Translations under genes and position numbers: made by a program
Notes under the pieces: generated by a model
The model's input: the letters and a program-made list of their open reading frames with translations, nothing else
What the model was told of the DNA's origin: nothing
The model's database searches: none
Assembly (NCBI GenBank): GCA_035541035.1
Contig: DATLFO010000329.1
Coordinates: forward strand, 1 to 8,353
DNA: 8,353 nt
DNA from: DASWHR01 sp035541035
Lineage (GTDB): Bacteria; Actinomycetota; AC-67
Direction of reading: 5' to 3'
Shown: positions 4,297 to 8,353 of the stretch, one piece after another
Layout: the number at the start of each line of letters is the position of its first letter
Numbering within the stretch: position 1 is the stretch's first letter

Positions 4297-4371
4297 TGTG
4301 GACAAACCTGGGGACGGTCGGGGGACGACGCCTGTGAACAGCGAGAACAGCCCTGAACAGGCTGTGGACGG
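4297..4371 (+). promoter_or_regulatory. DnaA-box cluster in the dnaB leader
   Basis: TGTGGACAA (4297-4305) is the exact reverse complement of the actinobacterial DnaA box TTGTCCACA. Two weaker sites in the same orientation follow: TGTGAACAG (4333-4341, 7 of 9) and TGTGGACGG (4363-4371, 7 of 9). GAACAG occurs three times at a 9-10 bp step (4336, 4345, 4355). The sites lie downstream of the dnaB promoter, so bound DnaA could act as a roadblock and tie helicase supply to initiator level, or titrate DnaA. The first box is seen directly; the function is inferred. Confidence 0.5.
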
Positions 4372-4410
4372 CTCGTTGTCGGCGGCCGCGTCTACGGTGA
4401 GGGGACGACG

Positions 4411-6546
4411 ATGGCCATTGACCTGACCCGGGACCGCGAGGCCAACCAGGTTTCCCGCGTTCCACCGCACAGCCTCGACGCCGAGCAGAGCGTGCTCGGC
4501 GCGATGATGCTGTCCAAGACCGCGATCTCGGAAGTGCTCGAGATCCTCCAGCCCGACGACTTCTATCGAAGCGCCCACCAGCAGATCGCGACCGCGATGC
4601 GCGATCTGTTCGCCTCCGGCGAAGCGGTCGATGCGATCACGGTCGTGGAAGAGATGCGGCGCAAAGGCACGCTGGAGTCCGCGGGCGGCGCGCCCTACAT
4701 CCACACGCTGCTCGCCGGCGTGCCGACGGCGGCCAATGCCGCGTTCTACGCGCAGATCATCGTCGAGCACTCGACGCTGCGACGGCTCATCGACGCCTCG
4801 ACGCGTATCGCGCAAGAGTGCTACGACATCCCGCCCGACATCGACGAGGCAATCAACCGCGCCGGCGAGGCGATCTACAAGGTCGCCGCGCGGCGCATCC
4901 ACTCGGACTTCCGTCCGATTCGCGAGCTGCTCGCCGAGTCGATGGAGCAGCTCGAGATGCTCGCCTCGCGCGACAGCGACATCACTGGCGTATCGACCGG
5001 CTTCCGCGACATCGACGACCGTCTGTCGGGCCTGCAGCGGCAGAACCTGATCATCGTCGCCGCGAGGCCCGCCATGGGAAAGACCTCGTTCGTGCTCAAC
5101 GTCGCGCACAACGCCGCGATGAAGTCGAATGTGCCGGTCGTGATCTTTTCGCTCGAGATGAGCCAGAACGAGATCGTGCAGCGTCTGATCTCGTCCGAGT
5201 CGCATGTCGACTCGAGCCGCCTGCGCACCGGGCATCTGTCCGAGGCCGACTGGACACGGGTGTCCAACGCCGTCGGCAAGCTCGACACCGCCCCGCTCTA
5301 CATCGACGACAGCGCCTCGATTTCGATGATGGAGATCCGTGCGAAGTGTCAGCGGCTGAAGCAGCAGCAGGATCTCGGGCTCGTGATCGTGGACTACATC
5401 CAGCTGATGCAAGGATCGCGCCGCACCGAAAGCCGCGTGCAAGAGGTCAGCGAGATCTCGCGCGGCCTCAAGATCCTCGCCAAGGAGATGGACGTTCCTG
5501 TCGTCGCCGTCTCGCAGTTGTCGCGCCAGCCCGAGCAAGGCGGCGGCGAACGCCGCCCCCAGCTGTCGCATCTGAGGGAATGCGTGACCGGCGACACGCT
5601 TGTCTGCCTAGCCGACGGACGCCGACTGCCAATCGAAGCGCTTGTCGGCACAACGCCGATGGTGCTCGCCATGGACGATCGCGGCCGGATCGTCGAATCC
5701 GCCTCGGACATGGTTTGGAAAGTCGGCCGGCGTCCGGTCTTCAGCGTCCGGCTCGCCAGCGGCCGCTCCATCCGCGCCACGGCGAAGCACCGCCTGTTCG
5801 GTTTCGACGGGTGGGTGCGAGTCGGGATGCTGGCAGCCGGAGATCGCATCGCGATCTCTCGCACGCTCACGCAGCCGGGGAAGGTCGAGGCGTGGCCGGC
5901 GGGGCGACCGGCCTTCAACGCCGTGGTATCGGGAACTTCCGGCCAGCGAATCTTCCGACGGCGCATCGGCGCGTTCGGTCCCCGCGTCGCTCAGGCGACG
6001 GCGTTGACCGAGTACTTGGTGGATCGGCCTTCCAATACGAACGTCGACACGATCCCGGCGGCTGTTTTCGATCGCGTGCGGATGCAGATGCAGCAGCGAG
6101 GAATCTCCCAGCAGGCGATGGCGCTCGCTCGAGGTCCCGCCTACGGTGGAACGTCGCATTGGCGGTTCGGTCCATCGCGGCTCGTCTTGGCCGAGAATGC
6201 CGACATCCTCGACGACCCAGTCCTAGCTGAGTTGGCGTCGAACGATCTGTTTTGGGACAAAGTCATCGCGGTTGAGCCGGCAGGCGAGGAGGATGTATAC
6301 GACTTGACCGTTCCTGGGCCGGCGTCGTGGCTTGCAGACGGGATCGTGAGCCACAACTCGGGCGCGATCGAGCAGGACGCGGACGTGGTGATGTTCGTGT
6401 ACCGCGACGAGTACTACAACAAAGAATCGGAAGCCAAGGGCGAAGCCGAGATCATCGTCGCAAAGCACCGTAACGGGCCCGTCGGCACCGAGAAACTGGC
6501 CTTCCTGGGTCAGTACACGAAGTTCGCGGATCTGGCGCGCGAGTAG
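4411..6546 (+). CDS. dnaB: Replicative DNA helicase DnaB, interrupted by an in-frame intein
   Basis: The precursor has 711 residues: N-extein 1-390, intein 391-649, C-extein 650-711. The spliced helicase would be 452 residues, normal for DnaB. The N-terminal primase-interacting domain (about 16-115, starting VPPHSLDAEQSVLGAMM) is followed by the RecA-like ATPase. That domain has Walker A ARPAMGKTSF (Lys224), Walker B LVIVDYIQLM (Asp328), the SQLSRQPEQ loop and, after splicing, LRE-SGAIEQDADVVMF. DnaB unwinds DNA at the fork as a hexamer. Just before the intein the usual S-D-L-R-E reads SHLRE, an Asp to His change. The start is ATG 4411, with GAGGGG (4399-4404) 6 nt upstream. It sits a few genes after rplI as in many actinobacteria, and is followed after 42 nt by a small membrane-protein gene. 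Confidence 0.97.
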   Translation: MAIDLTRDREANQVSRVPPHSLDAEQSVLGAMMLSKTAISEVLEILQPDDFYRSAHQQIATAMRDLFASGEAVDAITVVEEMRRKGTLESAGGAPYIHTLLAGVPTAANAAFYAQIIVEHSTLRRLIDASTRIAQECYDIPPDIDEAINRAGEAIYKVAARRIHSDFRPIRELLAESMEQLEMLASRDSDITGVSTGFRDIDDRLSGLQRQNLIIVAARPAMGKTSFVLNVAHNAAMKSNVPVVIFSLEMSQNEIVQRLISSESHVDSSRLRTGHLSEADWTRVSNAVGKLDTAPLYIDDSASISMMEIRAKCQRLKQQQDLGLVIVDYIQLMQGSRRTESRVQEVSEISRGLKILAKEMDVPVVAVSQLSRQPEQGGGERRPQLSHLRECVTGDTLVCLADGRRLPIEALVGTTPMVLAMDDRGRIVESASDMVWKVGRRPVFSVRLASGRSIRATAKHRLFGFDGWVRVGMLAAGDRIAISRTLTQPGKVEAWPAGRPAFNAVVSGTSGQRIFRRRIGAFGPRVAQATALTEYLVDRPSNTNVDTIPAAVFDRVRMQMQQRGISQQAMALARGPAYGGTSHWRFGPSRLVLAENADILDDPVLAELASNDLFWDKVIAVEPAGEEDVYDLTVPGPASWLADGIVSHNSGAIEQDADVVMFVYRDEYYNKESEAKGEAEIIVAKHRNGPVGTEKLAFLGQYTKFADLARE
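5581..6357 (+). mobile_element. DnaB mini-intein, apparently splicing-competent, endonuclease core deleted
   Basis: The 259-residue in-frame insert lies between Glu390 and the Ser of SGAIEQDADVV. Splicing residues are all present: Cys1 (block A, CVTGDTLVCLADGRRLPIEA), the block B motif ATAKH (Thr67, His70), block F with VYDLTV (Asp241), and block G WLADGIVSHN with His258-Asn259, followed by Ser+1. I see no LAGLIDADG motif. Residues 116-225 still resemble the part that follows the endonuclease core in related full-length actinobacterial inteins, as I recall them (VSGTSGQRIF, GAFGPR, NTNVDTIP, RGISQQAMALARG, SDLFWD-like NDLFWD). This suggests an in-frame deletion around residues 105-116 (about 5893-5928). 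The insertion point equals that of the M. tuberculosis DnaB intein from memory, and is two residues upstream of the Synechocystis one. Post-translational excision is required for working DnaB. Confidence 0.95.
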
Positions 6547-6562
6547 CGCAGGAGTTTCGTGG

Positions 6563-6588
6563 GTATCTCTCCTCGTGAGGAGGGACAT
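6563..6588 (+). promoter_or_regulatory. Hairpin that sequesters the Shine-Dalgarno of the GlsB-type gene
   Basis: TCTCTCCT (6566-6573) pairs with AGGAGGGA (6578-6585) through 8 bp with one G-U, closing a CGTG tetraloop. After an A-C mismatch, two more pairs reach to the base before the ATG at 6589. The whole Shine-Dalgarno AGGAGG (6578-6583) is inside the stem. Such an arrangement blocks ribosome entry unless the stem melts or is bound, as in RNA thermometers or other translational switches. Whether it responds to heat, a ligand or a small RNA is unknown. Confidence 0.6.
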
Positions 6589-6843
6589 ATGAACATCATC
6601 TGGTGGCTCATCGTGGGGTTCATCGCCGGTCTGCTGGCCCGCGCCCTGGTTCCCGGCGATGACAGCATGGGCATCGTGGGAACCACCGTGCTCGGCCTCG
6701 TCGGCTCGCTCGTGGGTGGATTCCTCGGCAACCTCGTCTCCGACAGCGACGGCTTCAGCCCTTCCGGGCTGATCGGCTCGATCATCGGGGCGATCATCGC
6801 ACTGCTGATCTGGCGCGCCATGGACCGGCGCGCGCATGCGTAG
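6589..6843 (+). CDS. GlsB/YeaQ/YmgE-family small membrane protein
   Basis: The protein has 84 residues. It is Gly-rich with three hydrophobic segments (about 2-20, 27-48 and 58-77) and opens with MNIIWWLIVGFIAGLLARALVPG in the family style (shown here to identify the pattern W-L-I-x-G-x-I-A-G-x-L-A). The Gly-rich middle helix, with V-L-G-L-V-G-S-L-V-G-G, and the short Arg-rich C-terminus also fit. These proteins are annotated as stress-response or transglycosylase-associated; their molecular role is not well defined. The start ATG 6589 has a very strong Shine-Dalgarno (AGGAGG, 5 nt upstream), which the upstream GTG at 6559 lacks. That Shine-Dalgarno is buried in a hairpin, so translation is probably controlled. 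It follows dnaB after 42 nt without a visible terminator, so co-transcription is possible. Confidence 0.88.
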   Translation: MNIIWWLIVGFIAGLLARALVPGDDSMGIVGTTVLGLVGSLVGGFLGNLVSDSDGFSPSGLIGSIIGAIIALLIWRAMDRRAHA

Positions 6844-6860
6844 ACGGCTTTGCCGGCGCG

Positions 6861-6866
6861 TACACT
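6861..6866 (+). promoter_or_regulatory. Possible -10 element for a leaderless nth transcript
   Basis: TACACT (6861-6866) fits TAnnnT and sits 7 nt before the ATG at 6874, while no Shine-Dalgarno is present. No good -35 is seen at 16-18 bp upstream. The spacing equals that before the membrane-protein gene at 3077. Confidence 0.5.
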
Positions 6867-6873
6867 CGCCGGC

Positions 6874-7575
6874 ATGGCCCAAGCAGCATCCGACCGGGAG
6901 CGCGCGCGTGAGATCGTGCGACGACTCGCGCGCGCGTACCGGTCGGGACACCCTGCCCGGCCCGACACCTCTGTTGTCGGGTCCGTCGTCAAGCCGCCGC
7001 TCGACGAGCTGATCTTCACGCTGCTGTCGCAGCACACCTCCGACCTGAATCGCGATCGCGCCTGGGTTTCGCTGCGCGAACGGTTCCCGGCCTGGGAGCA
7101 GGTCGCGTCGGCCCGCACGAAATCCATCGCGGACGCGATTCGCATCGGCGGACTCGCCGATTCGAAGGCGCCTCGCATCAAGGCCGTCTTGCGCGAGGTT
7201 CGCGAGCGCGAAGGGTCCTACGGCCTCGAGCGTTTGCGGCGCATGAGCGATGACGACGTGCGGCACTACTTGCTGTCGCTGCCGGGAATCGGGCCCAAGA
7301 CGGCGGCCTGTGTGCTTGCCTTCTCGCTCGCGCGTCCTGCGCTTCCCGTTGACACCCACGTCCATCGTCTGGCGATCCGGCTCGGCTTCGCCGGGCCCAA
7401 GGCGGACGCGGCGGCCACGCAGCAGATCCTCGAGTCGCTCGTTCCCGGGCGCAGCCGGCTCGCGACACACGTGCGTCTGATCGCCCACGGCCGCATGATC
7501 TGCACCGCGCGGCGGCCGAAATGCGGCGAGTGCGTCTTGGCCGATCTGTGTCCGAGCGCGGCCCGGCTAGCATAG
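6874..7575 (+). CDS. nth: Endonuclease III (DNA glycosylase/AP lyase)
   Basis: The protein has 233 residues. It excises oxidised pyrimidines and cuts the abasic site in base-excision repair. Visible features are LIFTLLSQHTSD near residues 47-58, the helix-hairpin-helix LPGIGPKTAACVL with catalytic Lys142, and VDTHVHRLAIRLG with catalytic Asp160. The two are 18 residues apart, as in E. coli Nth (Lys120, Asp138). The C-terminal C-X6-C-X2-C-X5-C motif (CTARRPKCGECVLADLC) would bind a [4Fe-4S] cluster. The start ATG 6874 has no Shine-Dalgarno but TACACT 7 nt upstream, so probably leaderless; the TTG at 6850 is rejected because it lies ahead of that element. It is close to the EamA gene (7 nt). 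Family assignment is secure; substrate range is inferred. Confidence 0.94.
   Translation: MAQAASDRERAREIVRRLARAYRSGHPARPDTSVVGSVVKPPLDELIFTLLSQHTSDLNRDRAWVSLRERFPAWEQVASARTKSIADAIRIGGLADSKAPRIKAVLREVREREGSYGLERLRRMSDDDVRHYLLSLPGIGPKTAACVLAFSLARPALPVDTHVHRLAIRLGFAGPKADAAATQQILESLVPGRSRLATHVRLIAHGRMICTARRPKCGECVLADLCPSAARLA
7568..7573 (+). promoter_or_regulatory. Possible -10 element for the EamA gene
   Basis: TAGCAT (7568-7573) lies 9 nt before ATG 7583 and overlaps the nth stop codon. There is no Shine-Dalgarno and no convincing -35. The gene may instead be read through from nth and translated by coupling. Confidence 0.3.
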
Positions 7576-7582
7576 CGGCACG

Positions 7583-8353
7583 ATGCGCTCCCGGACGCAA
7601 GCCGGATACCTCGAGCTCGTTCTTCTCGGCGTGCTCTGGGGCTCCATCGGCGTGATCATCGAACCGATCCGCGTGGGCGCGGCGGGGATCGCGCTCGTGC
7701 GAACCGCGACCGGATGCCTGCTCGCCCTCGCCTACATGCTGCTGCGCCGACGAGTTGCGCGTCTGCGCCTTCGGCGAAGTGCCTGGCTGCTGATCGCCGA
7801 CGGCGTGCTGCTGGCCGTTCACTGGACACTGATGTTCGAGGCGTTCAAGCGTCTGTCGGTCGGCACCGCCATCCTGCTCGTGTTCATCGGCCCGGTGCTC
7901 GTCGCCGTCGGGGCATGGCCCCTGCTGCGCGAGCGGGTCGAGACCCGGACGATCGGGGCGCTGGCGGTCTCGCTCGGCGGCATGGCGCTGATCGCGATTC
8001 CCGCGTGGGAGGTGCAGGATCCCGCCGGTGTCGTCTATGCGTTGTTGTCGGCCGTTGCCTTCGCGATGGTCGTGCTCGCCAATAAGCGGCTCACCGCGAT
8101 CTACGAGCCCGCGACGATCCTGGTCTGGCAGCTCGGCGTCGCCGCGCTCGCGGTCGCCCCGGTGGCGCTAACCGGAACGCTCGACGGGTTCGGCGAGGCG
8201 CTGCCGCGGCTGCTGATGCTCGGGGCGCTGCACACCGCCGCCGCCGGCTTCATCTACTTCGCCGCGGTCAGGGTGGTCAAAGTACAGCACGTCGGCGTCC
8301 TGACCTACCTCGAGCCCGCGACCGCGATCGCCTACGCGTGGATCTTCCTGTCC
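7583..8353 (+). CDS. EamA/DMT-superfamily transporter (3' end missing)
   Basis: The frame gives 257 residues from ATG 7583 and is open to the window end, so the last few dozen residues (the usual length is about 280-300) are outside. It is strongly hydrophobic with about nine helices visible, in the two-repeat EamA layout. The first repeat begins LELVLLGVLWGSIGV and runs to GGMALIAIP (about 1-140). The second begins AGVVYALLSAVAFAMVVLANK and here is cited up to the typical LEPATAIAYAWIF near the cut. EamA proteins are inner-membrane exporters of amino acids, metabolites or drugs, or are uncharacterised; no substrate can be named. The gene starts 7 nt after nth without a Shine-Dalgarno. No defect is seen in the visible part. 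Confidence 0.88.
   Translation, partial: MRSRTQAGYLELVLLGVLWGSIGVIIEPIRVGAAGIALVRTATGCLLALAYMLLRRRVARLRLRRSAWLLIADGVLLAVHWTLMFEAFKRLSVGTAILLVFIGPVLVAVGAWPLLRERVETRTIGALAVSLGGMALIAIPAWEVQDPAGVVYALLSAVAFAMVVLANKRLTAIYEPATILVWQLGVAALAVAPVALTGTLDGFGEALPRLLMLGALHTAAAGFIYFAAVRVVKVQHVGVLTYLEPATAIAYAWIFLS

Noticed and set aside
4159..5571. 470-codon minus-strand frame antisense to dnaB
   Set aside because: Shadow of the dnaB coding sequence. The Arg/His/Asp-rich composition is typical for reverse reading of high-GC genes.
4818..6230. 470-codon plus-strand frame overlapping dnaB in another phase
   Set aside because: Arg-rich and without domains. The dnaB frame through this stretch has conserved helicase and intein motifs.
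6223..7488. 421-codon minus-strand frame across the end of dnaB, the small membrane protein and nth
   Set aside because: Antisense shadow of three recognisable genes, with no domain seen.
1..8353. CRISPR array, tRNA, rRNA, insertion sequence or prophage
   Set aside because: No regularly spaced repeats, no tRNA or rRNA sequence signature and no transposase or integrase gene were seen on either strand.

Overview
The window is a high-GC bacterial chromosome segment, most likely from an actinomycete-lineage organism (Actinomycetota). The evidence is the gene order rpsF-ssb-rpsR-rplI followed shortly by dnaB, the C+ (zinc-type) S18, several genes that appear to start without a Shine-Dalgarno sequence, a perfect actinobacterial-type DnaA box (TTGTCCACA), and a DnaB intein at what I recall as the Mycobacterium tuberculosis DnaB intein position. 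In Actinomycetota this cluster usually lies not far from oriC. I cannot place the organism below phylum level.

Layout. 1-315: a small leftward gene for a one-pass membrane protein with a Pro/Thr/Ser-rich tail. 316-661: a 346-bp intergenic region with a perfect 20-bp tandem duplication, short direct repeats, a promoter, and a structured 5' leader that includes a good candidate for the S6:S18 complex-binding RNA motif. 662-2274: the rightward operon rpsF, ssb, rpsR, rplI, closed by a rho-independent terminator at 2292-2330. 2334-2976: a leftward Phd/YefM-VapC toxin-antitoxin pair. 3077-3562: a small integral membrane protein, divergent from the antitoxin. 3614-4162: a leftward NUDIX hydrolase with an eroded Nudix box. 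4163-4410: dnaB control region (strong promoter, leader hairpin, DnaA box cluster). 4411-6546: dnaB interrupted in frame by a 259-residue mini-intein. 6589-6843: a GlsB/YeaQ/YmgE-type membrane protein whose Shine-Dalgarno is buried in a hairpin. 6874-7575: endonuclease III. 7583-8353: an EamA-type transporter cut by the window end.

How the genes fit together. The operon couples two 30S proteins that bind as a complex (S6, S18) and one 50S protein (L9) to the replication protein SSB. dnaB supplies the replicative helicase and nth a base-excision repair enzyme, so replication, repair and ribosome assembly genes sit side by side. The 2-kb stretch between rplI and dnaB looks like accessory cargo: a toxin-antitoxin pair, an unknown membrane protein and a NUDIX enzyme.

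The most notable points are the DnaB mini-intein, which seems to be a homing-endonuclease intein that lost its LAGLIDADG core by in-frame deletion while keeping all splicing residues; the S6:S18-type leader; the Shine-Dalgarno-sequestering hairpin ahead of the stress-type membrane protein; DnaA boxes in the dnaB leader; repeated TAnnnT elements 6-9 nt ahead of start codons, suggesting leaderless transcripts; an SSB ending in Pro-Ile instead of Pro-Phe; and a NUDIX enzyme with altered catalytic-box residues. All calls come from reading the sequence; no database search was run.
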